Source of the DNA: Dehalococcoidia bacterium UBA1141
GTDB taxonomy: Bacteria; Chloroflexota; Dehalococcoidia; Lucifugimonadales; UBA3495
DNA length: 35,232 bases
Direction of reading: 5' to 3'
Assembly (NCBI GenBank): GCA_002311385.1
Contig: DCAE01000116.1
Location: 116,135-151,366, forward strand
The notes beneath the pieces were generated by a model. It saw only the letters and a program-made list of their open reading frames with translations. It was not told where the DNA came from and did not search any database. Every line of letters begins with the position of its first letter. The first letter of the stretch is position 1. The position numbers were made by a program, and so were the translations under genes. Shown here piece after piece: positions 13,526-22,725 of the stretch.

Positions 13526-14830
13526 CTACTCTCGCACCTGCCCATTGCCCATAATCACCCATTTGTATGAGGTGAGTTCCCGGAGACCCATGGGGCCTCT
13601 AGCATGAAACTTCTGGGTGCTGATGCCAACCTCTGCCCCCAATCCCAGTTGGGAGCCGTCGGTGAACCTCGTGCTGGCGTTAACGAAAACCGCTGCCGCA
13701 TCAACTTCGTCCAAGAAGCGCATGGCAGCAGAATAGTCCTCGGTGATGATGGCCTCGGAATGACCGGAGCCGTAGGTCTCGATGTGCTCCAGCGCCTCGT
13801 CCAACGAGTCAACAACTTTGACCGCAGCGGTCAAGGACAAAAATTCACGGCCCCAGTCGTCTTCGTTAGCTGGCATGGCTTCTATACCTGGGTTGGGCCC
13901 CAGAGCGCTCAAAGCCCGACCGTCGCAATGAAGTTCAACTCCAGCAACCGCCAATGCGTTGGCAACCAAGGGCAGGCATTTGGTGGCGACATCCGAGTGC
14001 ACCAATACCGTGTCCAAGGCGTTACAAACAGTAGGGCGCTGCACCTTGGCATTGAAAATAATATTCGATGCCTTGTCCAAGTCCGCCGCGCTGTCAACGT
14101 AGGTATGGCAAACGCCCACGCCGCCGGTGATGGCGGGCATGGCGGCGTTTTCTTTGACGAAATTTATCAGACCCGTACCACCCCTTGGGATAATCAGGTC
14201 GATGTGCTCTTTCATGCCCAAGATAACATCCACCAAAGCCCGGTCGGTATTGTCGACGAACTGTACGACTTCTGGGGTCATGCCTGCTTGGCCGATGGCG
14301 TCTCGAATCAGGTTCACCAAGGCGGTGTTGGATTTAAGGCTCTCTTTTCCGCCCCGCAACAAGCAAGCGTTGCCGGATTTTAGGCACAACACGGATATAT
14401 CTACGGTCACGTTGGGACGGCTCTCGTAGATGCTAGCAATCACGCCCAGAGGCACCCTTCGCTTGCTGACCATAAGTCCGTTGGGCAATGTGTTCATGTC
14501 CAGTGACTCGCCCACGGGATCGGGCAATGCGGCTACCCGGCGCACGTCTTCGGCCATCCCGGCCAAGCGCTTCGGGTCGAGGAGCAACCGGTCCAACATG
14601 GCATCGTTCATTCCATCTTTCTGGGCTGCTGCGTAGTCTTCCTGGTTGGCTTTCAAGATTGGGGCTTGTTGGGACTCCAGCGCAGCGGCAATGTTGAGCA
14701 GCGCCCGGTTCTTAACATCCGCAGACATCCGGGACAGCAACCGGCTGGCAGCCCGGGCCGCCTTGGCCTTGACTGTGACTTCCTCCGTCATTTTGGCAGT
14801 AGCTTTAGCGCTTTTATCTTTGGAGATCAT
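13526..14830 (-). CDS. proA: Glutamate-5-semialdehyde dehydrogenase
   Basis: Second enzyme of proline biosynthesis: it reduces gamma-glutamyl phosphate to glutamate 5-semialdehyde with NADPH. It has 434 residues, with an aldehyde-dehydrogenase-like fold. Family segments visible are VPLGVIASIYESRPNVT, CLLRGGKES, IPRGGTGLINFVKENAAMP, and VQRPTVCNALDTVLVH, which carries the catalytic Cys. The C-terminal part has SGHSEAIITED and FTDGSQLGLGAEVGIST. It lies 35 bp downstream of proB. Residues 1-14 look like a non-conserved tail, so Met14 is a possible alternative start, but it lacks a Shine-Dalgarno site. Confidence 0.97.
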   Translation of the reverse strand: MISKDKSAKATAKMTEEVTVKAKAARAASRLLSRMSADVKNRALLNIAAALESQQAPILKANQEDYAAAQKDGMNDAMLDRLLLDPKRLAGMAEDVRRVAALPDPVGESLDMNTLPNGLMVSKRRVPLGVIASIYESRPNVTVDISVLCLKSGNACLLRGGKESLKSNTALVNLIRDAIGQAGMTPEVVQFVDNTDRALVDVILGMKEHIDLIIPRGGTGLINFVKENAAMPAITGGVGVCHTYVDSAADLDKASNIIFNAKVQRPTVCNALDTVLVHSDVATKCLPLVANALAVAGVELHCDGRALSALGPNPGIEAMPANEDDWGREFLSLTAAVKVVDSLDEALEHIETYGSGHSEAIITEDYSAAMRFLDEVDAAAVFVNASTRFTDGSQLGLGAEVGISTQKFHARGPMGLRELTSYKWVIMGNGQVRE

Positions 14831-14865
14831 AATTATCCAGCCTCAGTCACAACGGTTCAGAGCCT

Positions 14866-15996
14866 CTACAATAGCACCAGATTGTTGCGGTGAACGACTT
14901 CTTGACCAAAGTGATAGCCCAGTGTGCTTTCGATATCTCCGGATTGGGCACCGCGAATACGCGTAATATCCTCTGAACCGTAATTAGCTATCCCACAGGC
15001 TATCCGCCTGCCTTCTTGGCCAGTGATAAAAACGATGTCACCCCGAGAAAAATCGCCGTCTACCCTCGTGATTCCAGCGGGCAACAAGCTTCGATTCTTC
15101 TCACGCAATGCCGAGACAGCCCCGGCATCCACGAAAACCTCACCTCGCTGGGAGATTCCGCTAAGCATCCACCTCTTTCGGGCTTCAAGCTTCTCGGCGC
15201 CGGGATTAAACAGGGTGCCAACCGGCTCCCCTCTAACTGCTTTCAAAACAACGTCTTGAGCCCGACCATCACACATCACCATAGACATTCCCGACGTCGT
15301 TACCAGGCGAGCGGCCTCCAACTTGGTGGACATGCCGCCTCGGGCCCAAGGGTTCAGGTTCTTGCCCGCCAGAGCCTCAACCGCATCGTCCACCCGGTCA
15401 ACAATGGGTATCAACTTTGCGTCGGGGTCCTCGTTGGGGTCTGCGGTGTACAAGCCGTCGATGTCGGTCAGAATCACCAGCAGGTCCGCATCCACCAGAT
15501 TGGCCACCAACGCGGAAAGGCGGTCATTATCCCCGAAAACTTCGCCTATCTCGTCCACCGCCACCACGTCATTTTCGTTGACGATGGGAACGACACCCAA
15601 TTCCAAAAGTCCCCGGAGGGTGTTGCGCACGTTCAAGTAGGACTGCCGGTGGGAGAGGTCGTTGGTGGTGAGAAGGGTTTGGGCAACTTTAAAACCCTTG
15701 GAGGCGAACATCTGTTGATAGGTATGCATCAACTGGCTCTGGCCCACAGCCGCCATCACCTGCCTGGTAGGAATGTCCCGCAGTTGCCTCTCGGGCGCCG
15801 TGCCCAATACCTCCCGGCCAGCCGCTATTGCCCCTGAGGTTACTAAGAGTGTCTCAACACCGGCCCGTCTCAACTCGCAGACCTGTCCCACCAAGCCCTC
15901 CATCAATTCCAAGTTCAGACCCCGGTGCTCCGGCGGCTTGGTCAAGACGCTGGTGCCCGCTTTGATTACGACCCGGTTGTGACGCAATTCTTCCAA
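14866..15996 (-). CDS. proB: Glutamate 5-kinase with PUA domain
   Basis: First enzyme of proline synthesis, phosphorylating glutamate at the gamma-carboxyl; 376 residues. The amino-acid kinase domain occupies about 1-260: VVIKAGTSVLT (ATP phosphate contact), LVTSGAIAAGREVLG, IVNENDVVAVDEIG (glutamate binding), and FGDNDRLSALVA. The C-terminal about 100 residues form a PUA domain (GDIVFITGQEGRRIACGIANY). The enzyme is usually feedback-inhibited by proline through the kinase domain. It heads a proB-proA-unknown operon and diverges from mfd over a 336-bp spacer. Confidence 0.97.
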   Translation of the reverse strand: MEELRHNRVVIKAGTSVLTKPPEHRGLNLELMEGLVGQVCELRRAGVETLLVTSGAIAAGREVLGTAPERQLRDIPTRQVMAAVGQSQLMHTYQQMFASKGFKVAQTLLTTNDLSHRQSYLNVRNTLRGLLELGVVPIVNENDVVAVDEIGEVFGDNDRLSALVANLVDADLLVILTDIDGLYTADPNEDPDAKLIPIVDRVDDAVEALAGKNLNPWARGGMSTKLEAARLVTTSGMSMVMCDGRAQDVVLKAVRGEPVGTLFNPGAEKLEARKRWMLSGISQRGEVFVDAGAVSALREKNRSLLPAGITRVDGDFSRGDIVFITGQEGRRIACGIANYGSEDITRIRGAQSGDIESTLGYHFGQEVVHRNNLVLL

Positions 15997-16137
15997 AGCT
16001 AGAGGTCCTATATAGAAACTGGGAAGGTGGCGACCGGCAGTGGGCAGAATTTCCGCCCGGCGTTTCCGGCCCTACGTTTCAGGAGGGAATTTTAGAAGTG
16101 AACCAAGGCAAAATGCTGCCGTCACCATTAGCCGAAT

Positions 16138-16143
16138 ATTATA
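16138..16143 (-). promoter_or_regulatory. Possible -10 box for proB
   Basis: On the minus strand this reads TATAAT, a perfect -10 hexamer about 140 bp before proB. The region 17 bp further upstream (ATGGCT) is a poor -35. The implied leader of about 130 nt contains GC-rich inverted segments, but I recognise no riboswitch or attenuator in it. Confidence 0.35.
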
Positions 16144-16213
16144 CCATGCGGGGCTTTCTCAGCCATGGATTTGGCTTGCGCCATAGTCCTGGAACCAATA
16201 GAATGAAACACTC

Positions 16214-16239
16214 GGGGCCGGCGCGTAACGCCAGGCCCC
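16214..16239. other. GC-rich hairpin in the proB-mfd spacer
   Basis: GGGGCC-GGCG pairs with CGCC-A-GGCCCC around a CGTAA loop, ten pairs with one bulged A. Only a loose ATTTAGG follows, so terminator function is doubtful. It may be an mRNA 5' structure or a protein site in the divergent spacer 15997-16332. The rest of that spacer holds AGGAG at 16314-16318, 14 nt before mfd. Confidence 0.4.
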
Positions 16240-16332
16240 ATTTAGGCGTGTTTTAATTCCGTGGGAGGAATCAACCCTTCGTAATTTGACGGATAATCTC
16301 GCATCATGCGGTCAGGAGAACAAGATTAGTTT

Positions 16333-19300
16333 ATGTCCTTAAGCGGCATTCTTTCGGCAATCAGCGCCCATCCGGAATACAAACGCCATCTGGCATTGAT
16401 GTCGAATTCCGGCAACAGCGCAAATAGCGTCCCTGAGACTACGATTCGCCAAGGAGCGCGGCCCGGCTACATCGCCGCAACATGGCGGCAACAACGCATC
16501 CCACTGCTGGTCTTGACCCCCAGGCCCGACGACGCTCGGCGGTTACACGACCAACTCCTCACCTACTTGGGAGACGAAGAACCGGTCTACCTGTTGCCAG
16601 AGCCGGAGGTGTTGCCCTTTGAACGTTTGGCAGTGGACTCAAATACCACCAACCAACGCCTGGCCGCACTTGCCGCATTGGCGCACTCGGGCAACGGGAC
16701 CTGCCCATTAATCGTGACTTCCATAGGAGCGGCCCTTCTAAAAACTCTACCGGCAGCGGCCATGACCGGACCGGTTCCGAAGCCCGTCTCTCCATACCGG
16801 GTGGCTGTAGGCGAGAGAATCAGGCTAAACCTTCTTCTGACTCAATGGGTGGAGTTGGGCTATCACCACGAACCGCTGGTTGAAGCTCCAGGCTCATTCA
16901 GCCACCGGGGTGGCATCATCGACGTCTTCCCGCCCAACTCACAATTCCCCTTCCGGATTGAGCTGTTCGACGACGAAATCGACACCATCAGATTGTTCGA
17001 CCCCTACAGTCAGCGATCAATCCGGGAGGTTACGGAAGCGCTCCTCATTCCTTCACAAGAGCAGCTTCCCAAATTCGCTAACCGCTCCCTGGCCGACCGG
17101 CTTATTGAATCCATGGATTTCGCCGGTTGCCACGACGACGCGAAGGAAAGGGTTGAAGACGAGATTGTCCATCTCTTTACCGAGCCCAATCACGAGACGC
17201 TGTCCTTCTACAACGGCTTATTAAACCATTCCAACTTGCTGGAGTACCTTCCTGAATCCAGTCGGATAATCTTGGAACGGTCCAGCCAGATTGAGGCCGA
17301 GGCCTTGGAGTTGGAAGAACGTTACCAACGGATGCGGGTCAGCAGAGAGGACCGGGGAGACTTGCCCAAAAACTTCCCCTCCCCCTACATCCCTTGGACC
17401 GAATTCGCCGCTCAACTCGCAACAAAGCAGCGGCTGCTGCTCCAAACCTGGGTCAGCGCCGAGGAAGACCGTATCTTTGAACCCGCCGTGCCCTACTACG
17501 GAAAATTGGAACAACTGGCCAGCGATGCCCAAAAGTACAAAAGCAACGGCACCGCAGTGGTGGCTGTGACTCAACACGCCGCAAGGTTGGCGGAGATTCT
17601 AGAAGAAGCGGGCGCTGGATCCACCCTGTCCGAGGGTCTGGAAGAACTTCCTCAGCCGGGGCACATCTATCTGATACCCGGCTCTCTACGTGAAGGTTGG
17701 ACCCTGGCTACGCCCCAGTCCATGCAGGACTCGGTTGATAGTCCTGATATCGGTCAAAACGGCAATACTGCTTCTACTCATCCAGGTGATACCAGCCCAG
17801 ACGGTTTACGGTCTTTGACCCTGCTTACGGACGCCGAGTTATTCGGGACGGTGAAAGAAAGGCGATACCGGCGGTCCAGACGGGCAGATCACGGCCCGGA
17901 TGTGGTGTTGGCGGATTTGGTGGAAGGCAGCTTCGTGGTCCACATAGACCACGGTGTGGCCCGTTTTGCCGGAACTACCAAGATGGGCGAGGAAGGCGAA
18001 GAAAAAGAATACTTGGTCTTGGAATACGCCGAGGACGACAAGCTCTACGTACCCACCGGTCATCTGGACCGGGTGAGTTCCTACGTTGGTGCGTTGGACC
18101 GGCAGCCAAGCTTGACCCGGCTCAGCGCCGGGGATTGGGCTAGGGTCAAAGAGAAGGTGAAAGGCGCCACCAAGGAGCTGGCCGAGGAACTCATCAGGAT
18201 GCATGCCGCAAGGGAAGTGGCCGAAGGGTACGAGTTCGGCCCGGACACCACCTGGCAAAAGGAACTTGAAGATTCATTTCCATTTGAGGAAACCCCAGAT
18301 CAAGCCAAGGCCATCGATGAAGTGAAAGCCGACATGGAGAATCGAAAGCCCATGGACCGGCTCATCTGCGGCGATGTTGGCTACGGCAAGACAGAAGTTG
18401 CCTTGCGGGCCGCTTTCAAAACCGTCAACGATGGCATGCAGGTGGGGATTCTGGTTCCCACCACCGTGTTGGCCCAGCAACACTACGCTACGTTCAGTGA
18501 GCGTCTCAGTCCCTTTCCACTACGGGTGGAAGTGCTCAGCCGGTTCCGGACCCACAAGGAACAGCAAGAGGTCATCGCGGGCCTGAAAGACGGCAGCGTT
18601 GACATAGTCATCGGCACCCACCGCCTGCTGCAGAAGGATGTTGAATTCAAGAATCTGGGTCTGGCAGTGGTGGATGAAGAGCAGCGCTTTGGCGTTGCTC
18701 ACAAAGAACGCCTCAAGCAACTCCGGCAGCAGGTAGATGTGCTAACCCTGAGCGCTACACCCATACCTCGTACGTTAAATCTAGCATTGGCCGGAATCCG
18801 AGACCTTAGCACCATGGACACTCCACCAGAGGCCCGCCTACCCATCAAAACCTTCGTTTCGGAGTACAGCGAAGACGTTATCAAAGAAGCGATCCTCCGG
18901 GAATTGGAGAGGAACGGGCAGGTATTCTTCCTCCATAACCGGGTGAAGACCATTCATCAAACCGCAGCCGAACTTGCAGTATTGGTTCCGCAGGCCAAGA
19001 TTCTGGTGGCCCACGGCCAGATGGGGGAAGGAGAACTGGAGGAGGTGATGATTGCTTTCTCCAAAGGTGAGGGGGATGTTTTGATTTGCACCACCATCAT
19101 CGAATCCGGATTGGACATGCCAAATGTCAACACGCTTATAATTGACCGGGCGGACCGTTTCGGACTCTCCCAGTTATACCAACTCCGGGGCCGGGTCGGT
19201 CGCGGGGAACACCGGGCCTATGCCTATCTATTAGTTCCTAAAGGCCGAAGGATTACCGAGGCGGCGGAACACAGGGTGCAAGCTATTCTGGAGTCCTCGG

Positions 19301-19944
19301 AACTGGGCTCAGGCTTCCGCATTGCCATGAGAGACCTGGAAATACGCGGGGCGGGCAACCTGCTTGGGGCAGCCCAAAGCGGACATATACAGGAGGTCGG
19401 TTTAACCCTCTATAGCCAATTGCTCCAAGAGGCGGTTGAAGAGGCCGGCGAAAACAAGAGCAACGACGTTTCATCTGCCCTGACTACCGTTAACCTGCCG
19501 AGAATAGAACTGCCCTTGGATGCCCGCATACCCGATACCTATATCGACCACATGCCCACCCGTCTGGCCATCTACCAGAGAATCGCCAAGATGGCGGACC
19601 GCGAAGACATCCCCATACTCAGGGAGGAGTTGGAAGACCGGTTCGGTCCGCCACCTCAGGAAGTGGATAATCTGCTGCTCATCGCCGACCTGCGGGCCCT
19701 GGCGGGTATGGCCAACATAGAATCCGTACAACACACGAAAGACTCCATCGTCCTGGGTCTTCGTTCTCCCGTGGGAGGCGCCAGAGCGCCCCTGCAGCAG
19801 ACGCTGGGTCCTTCGGCAGAGGTTGGAAATCAGCAGGTCCACTTGCCCATGCGCCGACTGGGAGACGAGTGGTTATCGCGCCTGACCCGGGTGCTTGAGC
19901 GGTTTCTGATTTTCTATGATCGGATGGCCTCTCTGCCCAATTAG
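16333..19944 (+). CDS. mfd: Transcription-repair coupling factor
   Basis: Mfd removes RNA polymerase stalled at DNA lesions and recruits UvrA; 1203 residues against about 1150 in E. coli. The N-terminal UvrB-like part has YLLPEPEVLPFERL and APGSFSHRGGIIDVFPPN. A CarD-like RNA-polymerase-interacting domain follows (FVVHIDHGVARFAGTTKM, EYAEDDKLYVPTGHLDRV). The SF2 translocase has Walker A GDVGYGKTE (from residue 680), DEEQRFGV (from 781), TLSATPIPRTLNLAL, the RecG-like TRG region with QLRGRVGRGEHRAYAYLL, and a C-terminal TRCF domain. An insert of about 50 Ser/Asp-rich residues near 465-510 may explain the extra length. It starts at the first ATG after an in-frame stop, although the Shine-Dalgarno site is unusually distant. 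Confidence 0.97.
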   Translation: MSLSGILSAISAHPEYKRHLALMSNSGNSANSVPETTIRQGARPGYIAATWRQQRIPLLVLTPRPDDARRLHDQLLTYLGDEEPVYLLPEPEVLPFERLAVDSNTTNQRLAALAALAHSGNGTCPLIVTSIGAALLKTLPAAAMTGPVPKPVSPYRVAVGERIRLNLLLTQWVELGYHHEPLVEAPGSFSHRGGIIDVFPPNSQFPFRIELFDDEIDTIRLFDPYSQRSIREVTEALLIPSQEQLPKFANRSLADRLIESMDFAGCHDDAKERVEDEIVHLFTEPNHETLSFYNGLLNHSNLLEYLPESSRIILERSSQIEAEALELEERYQRMRVSREDRGDLPKNFPSPYIPWTEFAAQLATKQRLLLQTWVSAEEDRIFEPAVPYYGKLEQLASDAQKYKSNGTAVVAVTQHAARLAEILEEAGAGSTLSEGLEELPQPGHIYLIPGSLREGWTLATPQSMQDSVDSPDIGQNGNTASTHPGDTSPDGLRSLTLLTDAELFGTVKERRYRRSRRADHGPDVVLADLVEGSFVVHIDHGVARFAGTTKMGEEGEEKEYLVLEYAEDDKLYVPTGHLDRVSSYVGALDRQPSLTRLSAGDWARVKEKVKGATKELAEELIRMHAAREVAEGYEFGPDTTWQKELEDSFPFEETPDQAKAIDEVKADMENRKPMDRLICGDVGYGKTEVALRAAFKTVNDGMQVGILVPTTVLAQQHYATFSERLSPFPLRVEVLSRFRTHKEQQEVIAGLKDGSVDIVIGTHRLLQKDVEFKNLGLAVVDEEQRFGVAHKERLKQLRQQVDVLTLSATPIPRTLNLALAGIRDLSTMDTPPEARLPIKTFVSEYSEDVIKEAILRELERNGQVFFLHNRVKTIHQTAAELAVLVPQAKILVAHGQMGEGELEEVMIAFSKGEGDVLICTTIIESGLDMPNVNTLIIDRADRFGLSQLYQLRGRVGRGEHRAYAYLLVPKGRRITEAAEHRVQAILESSELGSGFRIAMRDLEIRGAGNLLGAAQSGHIQEVGLTLYSQLLQEAVEEAGENKSNDVSSALTTVNLPRIELPLDARIPDTYIDHMPTRLAIYQRIAKMADREDIPILREELEDRFGPPPQEVDNLLLIADLRALAGMANIESVQHTKDSIVLGLRSPVGGARAPLQQTLGPSAEVGNQQVHLPMRRLGDEWLSRLTRVLERFLIFYDRMASLPN

Positions 19945-20138
19945 TCGTTTGCCACTGGCTAGAGCCATACCGGAGCGCATCAGACCAAGCCTTTTTGAAA
20001 TGGGCCGACTATCTGGTCAGTCACGTTTCCGGCAATTCTCTCAACAATCAAGAATCCAATTTGCGCCCTACGTCGAATCTATCAATGTGATGTGGCATCT
20101 AAAATTTTGTATCATTCGGTTCTGAAAATAGATTAACT

Positions 20139-20157
20139 CGTCCTTTCGATAAGGACG
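20139..20157. other. Short hairpin upstream of the TlpA-like gene
   Basis: CGTCCTT (20139-20145) pairs with AAGGACG (20151-20157) around TCGAT. It has no T-run after it and lies 40 bp before the start codon. It could be a 5'-UTR structure. The rest of 19945-20182 shows no gene. Confidence 0.35.
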
Positions 20158-20196
20158 GTCCGCCGACGCAAGTCGCAAATGCAGGGAGGCCTAAAT

Positions 20197-20880
20197 ATGG
20201 CATCAGGGACAGACCCGCAGTCCCCTTCAATCACCGTAGCAAGTAGTCTTGGAGCCGGGGGGAAGGGAAAACTCCGGCCAGGCAAGTGGTCGAGCAAGCC
20301 AAGGGCCGCCATTTTGGCGCTGTCGGTCTTAGCGATAATCTTGGTGGCCTGCGGAAGTAGCGCTGATTCCGCCGGTTCTTCAGGTTCGGCCAGTTCCTCA
20401 TCAGGCACAAACGTCAGCACATCCGGAGATGGCGGAGACCGCGCTCCCAACTTTGCTGTCACGCTGTTCCAAGGTGAAGACGTATTGGGAGCCCAGCAAC
20501 TTAACATCCACGATCTTCCCCAAGGAAAACCCATAGTCCTGAATTTTTGGGCTGGTCTTTGTCCGCCTTGCCGGGCTGAAATGCCCGATTTACAAGAGTT
20601 CTCCGAAGAATTCAGTGACCGGGTGACCCTGTTGGGAATTGACCTAGGACAGTTCACCGGTCTTGGTTCCTTGCAAGACGCCGAGGCTCTCCTGGAAGAA
20701 CTGGGAGTCACCTACCCCGCAGGCTTCACCAATGACGACGACGTAATCAAGAATTACCGAGTGTTCGGGCTGCCAGCCACAATATTTATCGACTCGGAAG
20801 GCAAGATTTTCAAAAATTGGGGCGGAGCTTTGGACCTAGACGTACTGCGAGACCAGACCAATGCCATGTTGAGCCAATAG
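20197..20880 (+). CDS. TlpA/ResA-like thioredoxin-fold lipoprotein
   Basis: A 227-residue exported disulfide reductase or peroxidase-like protein. Start ATG 20197 is chosen because AGGGAGG ends 7 nt upstream; an in-frame ATG at 20179 lacks a site. A basic stretch is followed by a hydrophobic segment ending LVAC, a lipobox with lipid-bearing C52. A Ser/Gly-rich linker (about 53-80) precedes a redoxin domain. The active site is NFWAGLCPPCRAEMPDL, an ordinary CPPC rather than a TGA-encoded pair. RVFGLPATIFIDSEGKI carries the cis-Pro loop. It would act outside the membrane, keeping thiols reduced, for example in cytochrome c maturation. A strong terminator follows. Confidence 0.9.
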   Translation: MASGTDPQSPSITVASSLGAGGKGKLRPGKWSSKPRAAILALSVLAIILVACGSSADSAGSSGSASSSSGTNVSTSGDGGDRAPNFAVTLFQGEDVLGAQQLNIHDLPQGKPIVLNFWAGLCPPCRAEMPDLQEFSEEFSDRVTLLGIDLGQFTGLGSLQDAEALLEELGVTYPAGFTNDDDVIKNYRVFGLPATIFIDSEGKIFKNWGGALDLDVLRDQTNAMLSQ

Positions 20881-20927
20881 AATAACCTTCCGGCCCGTAA
20901 ATCCGCCGTCAATACATGCGGATTATC

Positions 20928-20960
20928 AAGAAAAGCGGCTCCTACGGGGCCGCTTTTCTT
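20928..20960 (+). terminator. Rho-independent terminator after the TlpA-like gene
   Basis: AAGAAAAGCGGC (20928-20939) pairs perfectly with GCCGCTTTTCTT (20949-20960) around a 9-nt loop. The A-rich and T-rich ends of the stem supply the T-tract. It begins 48 bp after the stop codon. Confidence 0.85.
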
Positions 20961-20968
20961 ACGTTAAT

Positions 20969-20998
20969 GGGACACCAAGCACCGTATTGCGGTATATT
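20969..20998 (+). promoter_or_regulatory. Possible promoter of the tRNA-Pro gene
   Basis: GGGACA (20969-20974) and TATATT (20993-20998) are 18 bp apart. The -10 ends 15 bp before the mature tRNA 5' end. The -35 matches consensus at four of six positions. Confidence 0.35.
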
Positions 20999-21013
20999 AT
21001 ATGAGTTAGGAAT

Positions 21014-21090
21014 CGGGGTGTGGCCCAGTATGGTAGGGCGCTACGTTCGGGACGTAGAGGTCGTTGGTTCGAATCCAATCACCCCGACCA
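21014..21090 (+). tRNA. tRNA-Pro (CGG anticodon)
   Basis: A complete 77-nt cloverleaf. The acceptor stem CGGGGTG pairs with CACCCCG. The anticodon arm CTACG-TTCGGGA-CGTAG gives anticodon CGG, reading proline codon CCG, with G at position 37 as is usual for tRNA-Pro. The T arm contains GGTTCGAATCC. CCA is encoded at 21088-21090. It is a single tRNA gene, not selC: selenocysteine tRNA would have a UCA anticodon and a long variable arm. Confidence 0.95.
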
Positions 21091-21164
21091 CTTGGTATTA
21101 CAAATTCTGAATGCATTGAGAACGGGAAACCAACCCGTCTCAGCCTTAGCCAGGAACACAAATC

Positions 21165-21200
21165 AGCCGCCCTCGGCTCGTTGTTAGCCACGGGGCGGCT
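21165..21200 (+). terminator. Nested hairpin, probable terminator after tRNA-Pro
   Basis: AGCCGCCC (21165-21172) pairs with GGGCGGCT (21193-21200); an inner GGCT/AGCC pair closes a 7-nt loop. CATTTATT follows as a short T-rich tail. A smaller bulged hairpin lies just before at 21117-21142. Confidence 0.55.
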
Positions 21201-21280
21201 CATTTATTAAGGCCAATTCTCTTGCGACTCCGGTGAAGGTAACCTCGAAACCGGTCTCGGCTAGTCTATAAGGAGCGAAC

Positions 21281-22279
21281 ATGAACCCGGAGCACCAAAA
21301 ATGGCTGGACCAGACGGTGGAGGATACGCTTAACCCGGACATGCCGATTTGCGACCCTCATCAGCATTTCTGGGACTGGACCAATTACCGGTATTTCCTG
21401 GACGAGCTTTTGGAGGACATCAGCGGTGGCCACAATATTCGAGAGACGGTATTCGTGGAATGCCGGTCAATGTACCGCAGGGACGGCCTCGAAGAGATGA
21501 AGCCTCTAGGTGAAACGGAATTTGTGCACGGTATCGCCGCCCAGAGCGCCAGCGGCCAGTACGAAGAAACCAACGTGGCCGCTGACATCGTGTCCTTCGC
21601 GGCCCTTACCCTCGGCGCTCCCGTAAGACCAGTGTTGGAGGCCCATCAAACAGCCAGTCCACGTTTCCGCGGAGTGAGGCATATGACCTCCTTCGATCCC
21701 AGCGAGGACATACCTAACCTTCGGCCTTTCCCCCAAGGGCTGATGAGCGACACAAAATTTCGGGAAGGAATCGGGGTACTTGGAGACATGGGGCTCACTT
21801 TCGATGCTTATGTCTATCACACCCAACTCCACGAGTTGGCCGACTTGGCCAATGCATTCCCAAGTGTGACCGTGGTGCTGAACCACGTCGGCGGGCCATT
21901 GGGGATTGGACCTTATGCTGGCAATCGGGAGCAGGTGTTCCAATTTTGGAAAGAGGGCATATCGGCTCTGGCCGCCAGTCCCAATGTGGTAGTCAAGATA
22001 GGTGGGCTGGTCATGCCGCTCAGCGGCTTCGGCTGGCGCGAACAGGCTATTCCAGTGAATTCCATTGAATTGGCCGAGGGAACCGCGCCTAATTATCTGC
22101 ATTGCATCGAACAGTTCGGCCCTGAGCGGTGCATGTTCGAGAGCAACTGGCCGGTGGACAAGATTGCTTGCTCATACACCGTTTTGTGGAATGCGTTTAA
22201 GGTTCTGACCAAAGATTTCTCGCCCAGCGAGCAGGCCGATTTATTCCACGACACCGCCGCTAGGGTTTACCGGCTATAG
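21281..22279 (+). CDS. TIM-barrel amidohydrolase, COG3618-like lactonase family
   Basis: A 332-residue metal-dependent hydrolase of the amidohydrolase-2 family, resembling the COG3618 group that opens lactones such as fuconolactone and 2-pyrone-4,6-dicarboxylate. The first metal motif is CDPHQHFWDW (HxH). VVLNHVGGPLGIGPY carries the strand-6 His region, and ERCMFESNWPVDK is the family's strand-8 region, where Asn-Trp-Pro-Val-Asp is typical. Shine-Dalgarno AAGGAG precedes the ATG. It is followed by an ABM-type monooxygenase on the same strand, consistent with a small catabolic unit. The substrate is unknown. Confidence 0.85.
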   Translation: MNPEHQKWLDQTVEDTLNPDMPICDPHQHFWDWTNYRYFLDELLEDISGGHNIRETVFVECRSMYRRDGLEEMKPLGETEFVHGIAAQSASGQYEETNVAADIVSFAALTLGAPVRPVLEAHQTASPRFRGVRHMTSFDPSEDIPNLRPFPQGLMSDTKFREGIGVLGDMGLTFDAYVYHTQLHELADLANAFPSVTVVLNHVGGPLGIGPYAGNREQVFQFWKEGISALAASPNVVVKIGGLVMPLSGFGWREQAIPVNSIELAEGTAPNYLHCIEQFGPERCMFESNWPVDKIACSYTVLWNAFKVLTKDFSPSEQADLFHDTAARVYRL

Positions 22280-22363
22280 CACATCCATTTTAGCGCGACG
22301 GTGATTGACGGGTTCGAATAATCCATCCACAATGCCTTTGCTAAACCCCAAACAGGAGATGAA

Positions 22364-22687
22364 ATGTACATCATAATTGCCCCGATTCAAATCAAGGAAG
22401 GATTCAAAGACCAGTACATCAAAGGGATAAAAGAGAATGCTAGCGGCGCCGTCAATGACGAGCCCGGATGCTCAAGGTTCGATGTGGTTCAAGACGCCAC
22501 CGACGAGAACCGGATTTGGGTTTACGAAGTCTACGACGACGAAGCGGCTTTTCAAGCCCACACCCAAGCGTCCCACTTTCTCAAGTTTCGGGATTTGAGC
22601 TCAGAATGGAGGGCGGAAGGAACGCTGCAGGGCGCTGGCAGAGGCGCAACCAATATCTGGCCATCGGATGGTGATTGGGCGAAATAA
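22364..22687 (+). CDS. Antibiotic biosynthesis monooxygenase (ABM) domain protein, YgiN-like
   Basis: A 107-residue dimeric alpha/beta (ferredoxin-like) protein. The sequence has the ABM pattern: IIAPIQIKEGFKDQYIKGI, then DEPGCSRFDVVQDATDENRIWVYEVYDDEAAFQAH, then SHFLKFRD. Members oxidise quinols or polyketide rings without a metal or flavin, or degrade haem. AGGAGAT lies just before the ATG. It sits 84 bp after the COG3618-like hydrolase, so oxidation followed by ring or lactone hydrolysis is a plausible joint role; this is inference. Confidence 0.85.
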   Translation: MYIIIAPIQIKEGFKDQYIKGIKENASGAVNDEPGCSRFDVVQDATDENRIWVYEVYDDEAAFQAHTQASHFLKFRDLSSEWRAEGTLQGAGRGATNIWPSDGDWAK

Positions 22688-22725
22688 GGCGGCACGATAG
22701 TCAACAGGCGTGAGGGTTGATGGTG

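Noticed and set aside
15997..16332. Riboswitch or attenuator in the proB-mfd spacer
   Set aside because: Hairpins are present, but I could match no known riboswitch core and no leader peptide rich in Pro or Glu.
20197..20880. TlpA-like lipoprotein as a third selenoprotein
   Set aside because: Its active site is encoded by ordinary Cys codons (CPPC) with no in-frame TGA.
21014..21090. tRNA near 21 kb as selC (selenocysteine tRNA)
   Set aside because: The anticodon is CGG, the variable arm is short and the acceptor stem is 7 bp; it is tRNA-Pro.
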